Shown: positions 21,391-34,671, counted from the stretch's first letter. The stretch is 64,000 nt of DNA from Saxidomus purpurata (GCA_022818135.1 JAFMSR010000015.1:35885143-35949142); one strand, 5' to 3'. Translations and numbers: made by a program. Notes: a model not told the origin generated them from the letters alone.

Positions 21391-23261
21391 AATTCCGTCA
21401 TAAAGTTTTCTCAAATAGATTTATTGATATTTAACCGATTTTCTTTCTGTAAATTCTGTCAAAGTCATTAGAAAATGTACTATACATACGAGTAAAATAC
21501 ATTTCCCTTCTTTCATAAAGCATGTCATGATTCCGCTTTAAGCAATTGAAATAACGTTTGAAACGTCATCGTTTTTCAACACTTTTTTGTCGTTTTTACA
21601 AAAAAATCAAAATCGGGACGGTAAAAGTTAATGTTATTTTGACGGTGTTCATTTAATGATATTTGAACACAATTAATGAAATAAAAACGGGAAGTCTTCG
21701 ACTTAGTTTTTTCACAAATAACGCGTGATAAACACCACTTGAACGCCAAAAGAACGACGTTTGAGACACGTATAGACAATTGGGTTCCGTATCTCGCTAT
21801 TCTGGCCCAACAGTGTCTCTCTTGTATTTTTTTGCATATTCACATACTATAGCAACTCAGTATACACACTGAAAAGTTTAAGTATGATCAAATAATTGAT
21901 TTTCTCCAGGTCTATATAAACAAGGATTCATCTTTTTTACCGAGAAACGTAGAAGGCCATAGTCCTGAAAAGTCAACAAATAATGACACAACACAACAAA
22001 ACAGAATGGAATGACCTTCTAAACTTTTAATAATATTCGTAACGTTTTATCTATCTTTTTAAGATAGTACCATTTGTTCTATTATTTCACAGTGCTATTT
22101 ATATAAGTAAGTTTACAGCCGTTGTGAGATGAGCTGGAGTATACATGTATATACAAAATATTACAACGGCCCAAACGGAAGACATGATTATATCGATGCT
22201 GGTTGGCAAAGTTGGTGAAGCAGCCGAACATCATTCAGAATGTTTTCCATGGTTTAGAACTATCGAAATAACTTCTTTTTTAAAACTTGAAACTGTAAGA
22301 TATAAAACTTCGAATAATCTAGATAATGTTTGACATTATCGTGATAGCTATTTCGCCATCTCGTGGCAGAAATATGCAACCACATTATTGCACAAATATT
22401 CCAAAACATGAAATTGCTGATTTCCAATCAAGGCACGGAACCGTCCTGCTGATTTGTGATCAGCGGCCGGTAAATGGAAAATTCGTAAGTCGTTCCTTAC
22501 GAATGTTACGATTGACTTATAGTCACCATATTTCACTAGCTATGTCTTATTATTCGTAAATATCGCACTCGTAAGTTATATATAGGTGTATCATTGGTTT
22601 TCGCAAGTTAGCACTGAATTCTTTCGCATAAATTGCCTTTCTCCTGTATTTTAGTTAACCCTGAACACGCAGTGACCTCTCCCATCATTCGCCATCCATC
22701 GTGCGCTGTCATCCGTCCGTCAGTCAAATATTTCGTGTCACTTTCCCGGCATCTCCTATTAACTAAATGATGAATTTTGTTCAAACTTTACAGGGATGTT
22801 TTGGGTGGTTTTATTTGATATTTGTTATAAGTATGCATTCCATCATGGCAATTTTTTGTTGTTGTTACGGCAAGAAAAGAAAAACATTCTAATCATCTTG
22901 TCCGAAAGTCGAATACTTTGACAGATTTTTAACTGCACAAACTTGATAGTATTTCTCTTTGAAAAACATTTGATGATACATGAAGATATATGAACAAAGA
23001 TAATCCCAGAAACTTAAAGCAGTTCCTTAACTCAAGTAACATCCTTCTTGCTGGTGAATTTTCAATTCCTCAATTTTGAATTACATGTACAGTTACGACT
23101 CAAAAGTGTTACTTCCTGAAACTTGTCAAAATACCACTTTTTGTGAAAAGAATGAAAGTCGGCCTTTTATTTTATTTTATTACTTTTCTTTAAGCAAAAT
23201 AAACTCAATTTTATATTAGTTCTGGGATATAGATATGGCAAGCCAATTTACTATTTCATCA
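21391..23261. other. Non-coding stretch, no gene recognised
   Basis: AT-rich sequence with only short, unconvincing open frames. No motif, RNA gene or repeat copy recognised. Confidence 0.4.
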
Positions 23262-23640
23262 AAAAAGAGATATCTCTCTGATTTCATAGAGATATATCTC
23301 CTAAAACAGGGGAGATATCTCTTAAATTCAAAGATATCTCTGTAAATTAGGAGATATCTTTCTTTCAATAGAGATATCTCGCCTGTTTAGAAAGATATCT
23401 CCCAATACTAAAGAGATATATCTCAATGTTATAGAAATATCTCTCTGTGGTACATAGATATATCTCCTTCTTAAAAATATAACTCTGTAAATTTGAGAAA
23501 TATCTATTGAAAATAGAAGGATATCTCTCAAATGATGTTAAACAGATATCCCTGTAAGTAGAAGTGATATTTCTTAAAGTTCAGGAGATATATTTCTGTG
23601 ATACAAAGATATATCTCAGTGTTAAAGAGATATCTTTATC
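23262..23640. repeat. Cluster of AGATATCT palindromes
   Basis: About 14 copies of a core agatatct or agatatatct, most as gagatatctc or gagatatatctc, are spaced roughly 20-35 bp apart with unrelated sequence between them. The palindromic core is better conserved than the spacers. This is unlike an ordinary tandem repeat. Confidence 0.75.
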
Positions 23641-24764
23641 AAAATGAAAGTGTGGCTATCCGCTTAATCGTTTTCCTTCCAGTGGTCTGTAATTTCAGGT
23701 TTAACTGTAGAGCATTTGCTAAAGCACACAGTATTCTTTGCATAAAATTTCCCACAAGTTTCACTTTAGATGTATTGAATTTCTTTTTATGGTATTTTTC
23801 GGCGTTGTCAATTCTTCCTTCTTAGTGTTCCGAGACCTACATCATAAAACTACGGTGCACTTATTATTAACGGTTCAACGATTTTTGCAGTCAATATTAT
23901 ATTATACTGCAGACCTAGTTATAACTATGACATATTGTGTGTCTAAAATAAATGTCACACGTTAGGTTTTTGTCTACACATACTTTTGCGGATTAGTACA
24001 TGGTTTGAAGGACCATATTTTCCCAGTGTGTCGCAGATGTGAAGAATAGGATCTCATTGAAAGTAAAAATTTGAAAACTGATTCATCATATTTTAATTTA
24101 TGTATCAAACACGGATCTAATTATGCACGTTCATGTAATGATGTGGATTTTGTGGTATAAACTTCTGCAGCATCTTTAATTTAAAAACTATTCTTTATTA
24201 AATATTTTGCATTTTATTATTTGATAGCTGCACCATTTGTGACCAGAATAGCATCATTATCTAAACGTTCTTATTTGTACACAAAGCATTCGAAATTTAA
24301 GAGATTTTTATTGCGATCCGAGGCAGTCTGTATGCAAACATAATTAAAATTCTGATCTTCGAATCTGATATAACAAGTCATCTTTTAAAAGCATTACTAC
24401 AATAAAACTTCGCTTGTTATGGTTAAAATGTTTGAAAGGGAATAGGATACTTGTAGTTTATATCCTGAGAAACTGTATATGCTTTAAATACGTATTATAC
24501 GTTATGGCCACTTTTGCATTTTGTATTAAACCCGATTTTCATACGCGTCCAAAATGGAACATACTTTTGGCGATTCGTCGAACGCAGGAGTTTTGTTTTC
24601 ATTCCATCAATTTGGGGTCAGTTCGTTTTAACAATGTTTGAAATATCATAAGGGTCGAATGGCAAAATTAACTTTATGATAAATCGGTTGTACAATTTTT
24701 TGTTCTTCAAAATTACGGAAAGACGAAGCTAGGCGGGAAAATCAGTGCATTACTAACAAATTGA
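23641..24764. other. Non-coding stretch, nothing recognised
   Basis: AT-rich, no supported gene. Confidence 0.4.
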
Positions 24765-25330
24765 TCTCAGTGACATGATAACACTTTGTAACCACGCCCA
24801 CATGCCGGACTACTTCCAGTTCAACAAGCAGGACTCATCAAGTGCAAACACAGAGAAAAAGGAATCAAAATATTTCATTTATCCTATCATTTTTGTGTTT
24901 TCGTTTACAAATCTTGGTTAATGACGTATTTATTGCATAAAAAATACAGCCCAAATAAATAAATTGAATGTTGTAAAACAAACAGCACGGCATCATAAAA
25001 ATAGAAAACTGCCTGTAGAATCTTTATTTTTGAAATAAACATATTATTGTCGGTATTAATTTTCTTAGTTAGATCATTTGCTATCCATCTACGGCAATTT
25101 TGAGGCAAAATTTGAGAAAAAGTTGATTTTCATTTTTTTTATCACTATCCAATTTCCACAGTAAGTTCTTAATGCGTGATTGAAATGACCTGAAACATAT
25201 CACCTACCTATCAAAAGTTGAAAACTGTCTTTGACTGTGACCGCTCACTTTTCACTCAGCCTCGCATTTTCCGACCGCATCCACCTCACCTGATATCACA
25301 TCTTATCAAAAGACAGTAACCTAATATTCT
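24765..25330 (+). repeat. Dispersed repeat R3, long copy
   Basis: Matches 40315-40800 in the same orientation, starting at gataacactttgtaaccacg and passing through cttccagttcaacaagca. The final part (ctgatatcacat ... gacagtaacctaatattctc) corresponds to a hairpin at 41205-41315 beside the other copy. Part of the hairpin arm has been lost here. Confidence 0.7.
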
Positions 25331-25344
25331 CTATATCCGTCACT

Positions 25345-25620
25345 GAGTGTAACTGTTTTGTATGAAAATTTTTCTTGCATACCGTCTTGCACTTTAAAGA
25401 AGATTTCTATATTCAAACTTATCGAAATGATGCATTTTCATATAAAACAAACGAAATACAGACGTTGTGTTTTGGAAAGTGATGTTACAATGTTTATAAT
25501 GTTACGTCACAAGCAATTCACGAGAATCGTCTGGCATAGGAGGGGTGCCAGACCGATTTTTACGGCATTGGTAAAATCACCTGAAATGCTGATCCGATAT
25601 GCAAGAAAATGTTTTCCGAT
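25345..25620 (+). repeat. Hairpin element R5, truncated copy
   Basis: It carries only the right ~270 bp of the family: cttgcataccgtcttgca, gttacgtcacaagc, ggcataggaggggtgccag and ctgatccgatatgcaag. It lies directly 5' of a fuller copy in the same orientation. Confidence 0.7.
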
Positions 25621-25711
25621 ATAATGTCCTTTCATATATCACCCAAAAGTTGCAAGACACAGTGAAAAAGGGACGCTGCATCCACAGAGTAGCTCTTCCA
25701 TTAACATAGAT

Positions 25712-26118
25712 GATACAGAGTAATAATTTCTGTCATGAGCACGAGGATCAGATCGAAATATCCGTCACCGAGGGTAACTGTTTTGGCGGGAACGAGGCTC
25801 TGCCGAGTTCCCGCAAAACAGTTATCCCAGGTGACGGATATTTCCATCTGAGCCAAATGTCTCATGAGAGAAACTTCTTCTTGCATGTCGTCTTGCAATT
25901 AAAAGTAGATTTGTAAATGCAAACTTATCAACTTATCAAAATGATGCATTATCATATAAAACAAACGATATTCAGACGTTGTGTTTGGGAAAGTGACGTC
26001 ACAATGTTATAACGTTACGTCGCAAGTAATTCACGAGAGTCGTCTGGCATAGGAGGGGCGCCAGACCGGTTTTTCCAGTATGGGCAAAATCAGCGGGAAT
26101 GCCGATCCGATAGTCCTT
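25712..26118 (+). repeat. Hairpin element R5, near-full copy
   Basis: Left end taataatttctgtcatgagc. A ~50-bp inverted repeat follows (gaaatatccgtcaccgaggg ... ggtgacggatatttcc) with the loop gaacgaggctctgccgagtt. Then comes the common right half ending at gccgatccgata. No ORF. Non-autonomous DNA element by structure. Confidence 0.75.
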
Positions 26119-28534
26119 TGCACAGCCGGCATATTTTGTTACACACTCTACAGACATGCATGTGTTTTTGTAAACATTGTACATCACGTTATGTTACTTT
26201 CGGTTTAATGCGCGTGTTGTATACGTCAGCAAATAGATTGAGCTGTAACATGAAAGTAGAATTTCCACTGGCCCACCTACAGAGGTCACGCGCAGGGGTA
26301 ACCGTGTCTGCTAACCTGCGCATGGACATCTTTTTTTTTTTTTTTTTGCTAACGAGAGGTCCATTTTATGCGTTCTCATAAGATATCAATATACCTGGGT
26401 TTTAGTACGACATGTCTGCTTTATGTCTATGAAAAAATATTTGCACGCGCTCAAAACACTATCCCACAGGGGCCTGTACGCGAACGTTGGTAAAATGAAA
26501 ATTTTCAAACCTGGTAAAATTGTGTCCAAGGTCGTTTTCAAGGTTGTCTTAAAGTGTCAGCATTTGCCTCGGACAAAACGTGTTCAATACGGTAACTGTC
26601 ACTTCTATGGAAGGCCAAACCTGTCTTAACCTGCGTATACGGTTTATTACGTAAGGGCCGTTCAAAGGATATGCAAGAAATGAAAGATATCTCATAGCAG
26701 AAGATATTTTCTTAAAACTCCAACCTAGAAAGACACTTATCATTAACTTTGCAATGTCATTTTACTTTACAGATAACCTGAGAAAAATTAGCTTTAAAAA
26801 TCCCAGAAACCTCAACTTGAAACAATTTTAAAAAACAATTTTAAAAATTGTGGATGCTAGACAAAAGAAACAATAACGTTTCTAGGTAATTTTACATTTT
26901 TGTATTGTAATCGTTTGTGGATTCACTGCTCTATTTTTGTGAACATTCTAAATGGTTTAAAAAGTACAATTCATAAGTTTCTCCCCGAAGTGTTCTGTTA
27001 TAACAATAAGTTTTTCAAAGTTTTAAAGTGTGTCCCTGTTCATTTTTTTTTCTCTCGGAAAAATGCAGATCAGCAGTCTGTGTCTATATTTCCGATAATA
27101 AGCAGTATACCTAACAACGCTTGTGTCAATGGGATGCCATGCATGCTATAAAGTAATGCTATGATACAACTAGAGGGATTATGAAACAATGTTTCGTCTT
27201 GAAACAATGCTCTATCAAAAAATGCAAACCCCCAGAAAACCTCATCTGGCACTGATATACGTTTTAATTAGCAGTAAGTTCTAGTCGGATTACAAAGAAG
27301 ACTTTGTATTTTAAGTTACACAGATAAAGGTGTTTTCTCTTTTGAGTCAAAATATTAACGATTCTTTCTCTTTTATAACCGTAAACGCCGAATTGAGTAT
27401 TGAAATACTCGTTTCGCTATGAATGGCTGATTGTTCTTCTCCCTAGAGTTATCAACGAGAGAGCGTCTGTGGGAGCAACCGCATTTTTTCCACAACCGAT
27501 AACAATAATACATGTAGGTCTAGAGAAGCGTTCGAAAAATTACTAACACATATGTATGCTCTGTTGATGCTCATTACTTTTCTGCAACAAGTGCAACTGT
27601 CAAAGGGGATTTCTTCAAACAATGTCCGTGAGATTTACCCAGAAAATACTTGTCAACATTCGACGAGCCGTTCAGGAATTTTAAGTGTTTGAGATAACTA
27701 CCGAACATTGAATTGTAAGTAAAGCCTTTATTTGGAAAAAAATGGAAATGTACCTTTACTTCTTCATAATGCCAGGTTTGATGCACTCATGTTTGCAAGT
27801 ACGTGTATCAAGCATAGGTATCATCATATCTGCCTTAAAGGCATAAGTTTGCTATTACACATGGTCCTTTGAAAAGGACAGTTCTTATTCGTGGGTCGGT
27901 TGGCTATAATCACTCGGTCTGCTGAGTTGTCAGGATAAGTTTTAACTCGCAGCATTTAAGACTTGTATTTTCGAGAACTTGTGAAAACCGTTTAAAACTG
28001 CTTCTGTGAGACAACACTCAAGAAATAGTAGGCTGGTAGAGTATTTTGCCATAAATATATAGGTAATAATTGAGTTATTGAGAACTTGCTTGTTCCATCC
28101 TTTAAAATATTGGACTTTTCGGAAGTTACATATGAAAAATGAGTCCAGTGACTGATATTTTCACTGCGTGTACGTAAACGATCACTTTACTCAGTAAATA
28201 CCCATTCCTAGAAGCGGCATCACCTTTTCACGTTATAGTGGCATTATTCAAGAGCACTTACTGAAAAATCTAAGTCGAACACATCCCATTTTTATTCAAT
28301 TATTCAGTTTCAAATGTCAAAAATAGTAAATTGTCAAAATTTAAAAAAACTTTCACCGTCTATTTTTTTATGTTATTATCTGAAATGCCAAAATTAATGG
28401 AGCAGAAAAATGACGTTTCTGACCTTTTTCTGTACGTTTTAGAATTTTTTTCAAGTATTATAGCAAAAATTGAAAATTAAAAGTCGGTCCACAAATGACA
28501 AAATAACATAACAATAACCACATGACGGTATGCT
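26119..28534. other. Non-coding stretch, nothing recognised
   Basis: A poly-T run lies at about 26331-26348. Otherwise AT-rich sequence without supported exon or repeat pairing in this window. Confidence 0.4.
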
Positions 28535-28705
28535 TCCGGTACGCTGTCGCGAGATGGCGTTGCTAAATGACGTCATGTGATATCACATGAATAAGAACGT
28601 TACCATGCAATGCAGATAGGCGCGATATACGCATGTACCAAATTTCAAACAAATGTTACAACTTTTAATTTTACAGACGAAAGGTACTGACCTACCTTAA
28701 AGAGC
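28535..28705 (-). repeat. Dispersed repeat R4, copy 2
   Basis: Reverse-orientation partner of 21225-21390. It shares ccggtacgctg, aaatgacgtcatgtg and cgaaaggtact. Confidence 0.65.
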
Positions 28706-29251
28706 GAATTGCGAAAACTTATGGTAACGAAGTATTTTTGGATCGATTGAATTTATTCAATCGTATCCAAAGTTAACAGAGTATTTCAGACCCTTACGGC
28801 CGAACTCTTAACACATTTTTTTTGTCGAATACCACCGAAAAGTAGTTCTATATATTCCATGAAATAAAAAGAATTGTAATGCATTACCTTGTATTCTGTT
28901 TTCATTATGATATATTGATGAATAAATGTAAAACATTAAGAATTACTAACTAAAGTTTGGTTTATTTTGTGCGATGTTTTTATGAAAAGTGTGATATTTA
29001 CATTTCAATGATCAAAATAAAACATTGTTTTTACAATTTAAACCAAAGGAATTTTAAACCATAAAATGCAACAAAGTATTTAAAATCTTTGGAAAAGATT
29101 TACAAATACTTGATAGAACGTTAAAACCAATCACATATTTTCCTGTGTAACGATTCTAATTACCATAAAGAAGAGTTTTCTGTCATAAAACGAAACTACA
29201 TAAGTTACATATATAATAGGAAACAACGGGTGTTAGATGATCGTAATTACC

Positions 29252-29733
29252 CTCCTCCATGACTGGCTTTGTTCATCACAAAAACAGCATATTGTTAAAG
29301 GTGACATGATGTCAACGTAACCTAGAAATGTACGTCATTATGCTAATGAATCTTCAGAGAGTTAATCGAATGAACTAGGGCGGTTTCGATAATTAAAATT
29401 CTTAAAATATTTTCACACGTCAAAGCCATACATCTAATTAGACCGATTTTCCCGCCACTTACTGACCTGTATAGGTCATCAACCTGTATTTCCTGATTTT
29501 CTTTAAAACAAATAACAAACATTAGCACCGGGGTCTGAGACGGTCTCAGAATTTCAGGAAGCCATGCCTGAGTCTCCAAAGGTATCTTACTCATTCCCAT
29601 CCTGCTCTGCGATGCGTCTACACTCGCAGACTTTCTGACGTCATTGCCATGCGGAGTTGGGGAGGGGAAAGTGGGGTTATTAAGGTCATATGGCACATGA
29701 AATAGTGCGAATACAGGGCATACTATACTACTC
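29252..29733 (-). repeat. Dispersed repeat R1, copy 2
   Basis: Reverse complement of 7026-7508. The open frame of copy 1 is also open here and extends further (PSPTPHGNDVRKSASVDASQ), despite many substitutions. See the finding on its frame retention. Confidence 0.75.
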
Positions 29734-29972
29734 ATAAGCTTTCTAATGGTCCATCAAACAAGAAACTATGTCTGATGTGTGACATAGTGATAAGATGTTA
29801 AGACGGCAGATGGTTCTCAACGTGTTTTGGTGCAGGACAATTTGTTAGTAATATGTCCATACAATTTTGTACGTCTAAAATGGTTTTAAATGCATCGAAT
29901 AAACGTGCAGCGAAAACTTTACTTTAAAAGAAATTAATGCAGTTATAAAACAGAATTTATTATACTACATAC

Positions 29973-30175
29973 CTATTTATGTCTCTTATGTTTCGGCTGC
30001 ACTGGTTTTGGCATACTGGCAGATTACACAGTGTTTTCTTTATATGTTTATGAACCGATTGCAGTCCATATTCTGTAAAGTTTTCAAGTGATATTCCTGT
30101 TTTGTATGTTGCTACAAAAGCACACATATAATTTCTGAACTTTCTTTTTTGTCTTAAACTGTGTATGTCCGCCAT
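29973..30175 (-). CDS. Candidate first exon of an unrecognised gene
   Basis: ATG at 30175 opens 67 residues: MADIHSLRQKRKFRNYMCAF, then a segment with KTGISLENFTEYGL and CNLPVCQNQCSRN. It ends at a good donor (AG|GTATGT). The amphipathic helix pattern and the Cys pairs look protein-like, and the start and donor fit a 5' exon. No further exon on this strand (towards lower coordinates) was recognised; repeat R1 lies there. It could be an orphaned exon of a gene disrupted by repeats. Confidence 0.4.
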
Positions 30176-31184
30176 TTCTGTCGCACTAGTTTAGATATAA
30201 CAGTTTATTTAAGATATCGTATTTCATAATTGTATAGGCATGTTAAACTTGAGTATTCTAATATCTAATACACCCGGGTAATCGGCTACCTACACGCCTG
30301 AACGATACCTAAAACGTCTGTTCTATGTACTATGTCGATCAAAGGGATACCACAATCGGCCTATAAGTTAACCATCGAAATGGATTGTTCTAAAATTGGG
30401 AGATAATTTGTAATGAACCAAGTGTGGTATAATGGTATAATGAGTGTGTAAGTATGAAAATAATTACCGGAGGTTGGAAATTAATTTTAATTTGGACTGA
30501 ACACCATATTTTACCAATACTTGATATCTTATTCATTGCGTTTAGAAAGTATGTAAGCCTATACATCTTTGGAAAGGTCTTATGTACCAATATTAAACTA
30601 AACAAAAGAAATGGTGATGCAAATGACTACAAAATGAAAATGGTCGCTAGTAAAATGTAAAATATCTGTTAAATTTTAAATACAGTTTACAACTAAGGTG
30701 TCATCTATAGTGAAAGCTGTATTGTTAGTGAACTATCTCTTGCCTCAGGGAACCTAGCCAGGGATATTCGTCTTCAAAGTTTTTTAAGCTCTTAAATATG
30801 ATATGCTTGGGATGGCCCCATCAGCTACGGATAGCCTCCAGTATATTTAAAAAGACAATCAATTAAAACTTCCTTCGTAGGCGACCCCCCCCCCCAAACC
30901 GCAGGATGTCTAATACCTTAATTGTTTTATGACCCCTTATCAGATAAGACACTGTCTGAAAAAGTGTCTTTAGACTGAACATTTAGTCCAATAAACAGAC
31001 CATACTTTTCATTGACATGTAGAGATCATTGGTTTATTGCTTATTTCCTGCTGTTTGTTTTTTTTTATCCTACAATGAAAATGTTTTTTATCACAAAAAA
31101 GAGAGCTTTTATTTCAGTATTTTACATGTGATTTCTTACACATATTTAGGAATGTTTGATGCCTTGATTATAATTCATTTGCAG
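30176..31184. other. Non-coding stretch
   Basis: No supported feature apart from a short C-tract near 30888. Confidence 0.35.
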
Positions 31185-32203
31185 AAACCAATTCTCACTT
31201 TAGAGAATTGTGTGAAAGTTGAAAAAAAAAATAGATCAAACTTAAACATTTTGTTTAAGAAAGATATAAAATAAAATGCAGATTTTCATTAATGTTTTTT
31301 ATTCTGACAGATGCGATTTTTTTTCTCTAGTCTTGAAGTAGAGTGCGTCTCTTTGACTAAAACGAATCATTTGTTTGTGGCAGAGAAATATTGAACAATT
31401 TTCTCAGGCTGTAGCAAAAGTAACTTACTTGAGTAATTTATTTACATAACAAACTTTTAAATTACATAACTCAACACTTTACTCAATTTGAAAGAGAAAA
31501 TTCATACGCTAAGGCTATTGAAAAGTATAAGTAATATTAAAATTTGTTTTCACTTTTTGAAATAAGAAGGTTTTATCCCTTTTAACCATGAACACTTTTA
31601 CCTACTGTAATAGTAGCTATACAGTGGCTGATTATGAAAAACAGAAGCTAGTCTATCATTCGCTAAGATCCCTACTGTGAATACACAGGACTGTCTAGAC
31701 CCCTGTGGGCACATATCTCACATTCCTGTTCGATACGCTAGTACAAACCACAATAAAGACAGTAAATGTCTACTACGTTCTCAAGCGTATATGGATTCCT
31801 TAGATTTATCATGCAAATTGTTCGTACGTTTTTCGGCATTTGGTCATTTGTTGCAAGTCAGATTCACTTGCTTTTGTAATGCACATTTTGAGAAGGACTT
31901 ATCCAAATTCCTGCCATTCTGAACCGCCAGCGGCTTTCGAACAATATATTTTTATTTTCAGAAACCGATTCTCACTTAAGAGAATTATTAAAGTCAAAAA
32001 GTTTTATCAAAATCAAATACATATGATAAAAAACAGATTTTCTTCAATGTTTTTATTCTGACCAAACTATTTATCTGTAAAACTGGCTTTTTTTTCTGTC
32101 TATTTCTTTTTATGAAATAAAGTTTGTCGCTTTGACTAAAATGATTAATTTGTTTATGGAAGAGCAATATGTACAAGTTTCTCAGACTGTAGCAAAAGTA
32201 ACA
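31185..32203 (+). repeat. Direct duplication R6 (31185-31425 and 31962-32203)
   Basis: Two diverged copies about 777 bp apart. Both run agaaacc(a/g)attctcact, then gattttc.t.aatgttttt.attctgac, tttgactaaaa.ga.t.attt, and finally ctcag.ctgtagcaaaagtaac. Between them, 31585-31700 has a partner at 33490-33610 (tagtagctatacagt, acagaagctagtctatcatt). Confidence 0.6.
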
Positions 32204-32341
32204 GTATTTATCTGGCACTCATTAATCTTCGCCAATATCATCGGCTTCGTTCGGGTGTGTTTTCGTTGTTTCAAAGGATTATTATATCGAACAACATTAT
32301 ATCGAACAAATACATTTCACCGACTGAAGTTTACACCGAAT

Positions 32342-32410
32342 AGACAGTGGCGTAGTGGTAAGATGCCTAACTTGTATGCAAGGTTCCATGGGTTCGAATC
32401 CTGCATATAG
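32342..32410 (+). repeat. tRNA-derived SINE head (A and B boxes)
   Basis: A-box-like tggcgtagtgg and a perfect B box ggttcgaatcc, spaced as in tRNA genes. The acceptor and T stems do not pair properly, so this is a tRNA-derived SINE promoter rather than a tRNA gene. The second copy is at 61708-61775. Confidence 0.6.
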
Positions 32411-34039
32411 TAGAATCTTTTATGGGAGTATGGCTATTTTTATTTTATTTGTGACACTGTCTTATGCACCGTTTTCGCTTTTATATATTCTATGATTTCT
32501 GTTTTTTTTTATTGTTGATTAACTTTGCTTTGTTTTCTGTGATTTTTTTTTATGTATTAATACTCTTATTGATATTCATGGCATTTCAGGAATTACATAA
32601 AATTACATCGTCCGAAGAATGAATGTATTTCCGTCTGTCCCTGTGTTATCTTCGAAACCCTTCGATATATTAGCCGAGGCAATCTTATCTTTAGAGCGTA
32701 GCTGTTTTGATGGTTTGCTCGTCTGTATACAAATGTATGCGGGACGACAGAGAAAGCATGCTCAAATAGTATTTAAAGAAAATTGAAACCAAGTGACGAG
32801 CAAAGACAATAGTGAATAAATTTACATTTAATTTCTGGCCTGATACCAGCAGTTGCAAATCGAGTCCAGGGGTGTATCATATTGATGTCAGTAGTCCGTG
32901 GGACCAGACTTACGGAGCTAGTACTGGGCGCGCGTTCGGTGTTTAAACCCGAACGGTAAATTATTAAGGGAAGTTTCACACACCAACGTGTAGGTGCTAG
33001 GTAGACCTTCAAAATGGTACCAAATGTCGCCCAGTTCTGTGGCCGACTCACGGAGCAGTGGGTGTTGAAAGATTTCACTATATATTCTATAGGACAAGCT
33101 ACAGGCCGTCATAGGTACAGGGAACCGTATACTGTGGGTTTGGTGTTTTGGTCCGCCAGGTGAGCGAGTTCGAACCCCGGCCCACCCGATTGGTATCCAG
33201 CCACGCGTCAGTCTGGTCAGCAGCTGTGCAGGTGCGAATCGGGTCTCAGAGGTGTATCATATTGATGTCAGTAGTCCGTGGGACCAGACGAACGGAGGTA
33301 GTACTGGGCGCGCGTTCGGTGTTTAAACCCGAATGGTAGACTATTAAGGGAAGTTTTACACACCAACGTGTAGATGCCAGGCAGACCTTCAAAATGGTAC
33401 CAAACTTCGCCCAGTTTTGTGGCCGACTCACGGAGCAGTGGGTGTTGGAAGCCTTCACTATAATAAGTTCTTAACTCTTTTAAACATGTACACCATCATT
33501 TATCAACCTTTACCTACTGAAATAGTAGCTATACAGTAGCAGAAAAACAGAAGCTAGTCTATCATTGACTAAGACACTTACTGTGAATACACAGGTCTGT
33601 CTGATCCTCTCACATCTTTAAAGACAGGTATAATAAAAGCTGTGCATAAAAAGCACTAATTTACAAGCTTTACATCGCAGGTGGTACTCGTAGCTGTCAG
33701 AACTGTTCAACTTTGCTGATTGGTCAGAAAGAAATTACATTTCATGACCAATAGCTAATTGTTAAAGTCGAAATGAGCACCAGCAGTTGCTTCTTTTAAC
33801 TAAATAGATATTAGTCCAAAATGTATGGGTTTGCATGAATTCAAGAAAAAAAAGATAAGATATCAACCTTGAAGATTTTGGCAAACCATATTCAGCTAAT
33901 GTCCAGCCGTGGATTCAGGGCTGGGCTTTAGGGCTGCAGCCCCCCAGCGCGGCCCGCAGATACGTTTTTGGTCGAGCTGGTACGTTTGTCCTCGTTAAAA
34001 AAGGCTGACGTGTCAGTTATGCACACAGTGTATTTCTCT

Positions 34040-34090
34040 TACGAGACTTGTAATCTCGGGGTTGTGAGTTCGATTCCCGGGGCTGACCAA
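34040..34090 (+). repeat. tRNA-like B-box fragment
   Basis: gttgtgagttcgattcccgg matches a pol III B box and T arm. No full cloverleaf. Probably a SINE fragment. Confidence 0.4.
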
Positions 34091-34671
34091 CTAAAATTAC
34101 TAACAGTCTTTCGGACTAGATTTAAAACCGAGGTCCTATCATGTATGTGCTCTATACACCTGGCATGTGAAAGAACCAGGGGTGTCTCTGGAATTGGGAC
34201 GCTTTCCGTATCTTACACTATCCTCCGAAAACCAAAAATAACTAATCTCTTCGGGGGGGTTGGTCATATGGATTACCGGGTACCAACGATAAAGCTCTAA
34301 TTACATACAGTACATACATACTAATAGATACAACGGTTCGGATAGTTATAGATTGTTACCTTGAAGTGTCCAAGGTTACTTCTTAGTGGTCTGACAGTGG
34401 TTATCATCAGAATACAAAAATATAAGTTTGCCAGTACTGAAGTCCTAATTAAAGTCACCAAACAAAAAAGTTGCAAAAGTAACATTAAAAAAATTGTGTA
34501 TATGTTTAGTTTCTGGTACATGTTTGAATGAGGGATGGTGTTACTGAACAGTGTCATGCTTGAACTGGGAGAAATTTAGTTATTATTAATTATTATTTTC
34601 ACATGCAGCTCCACTAAGTTATATAAGACATGTGCGCTGAAGATTTCTTTTCCCTGTCCAAAGCGGATCCA

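Noticed and set aside
23262..23640. Possible CRISPR-like array
   Set aside because: Short palindromic cores with irregular spacing in a eukaryotic genome. No repeat of CRISPR length and no cas genes.
32342..32410. tRNA gene
   Set aside because: Good A and B boxes, but the T and acceptor stems do not pair, and the flanks are repeated at 61708. A SINE head is the better call.
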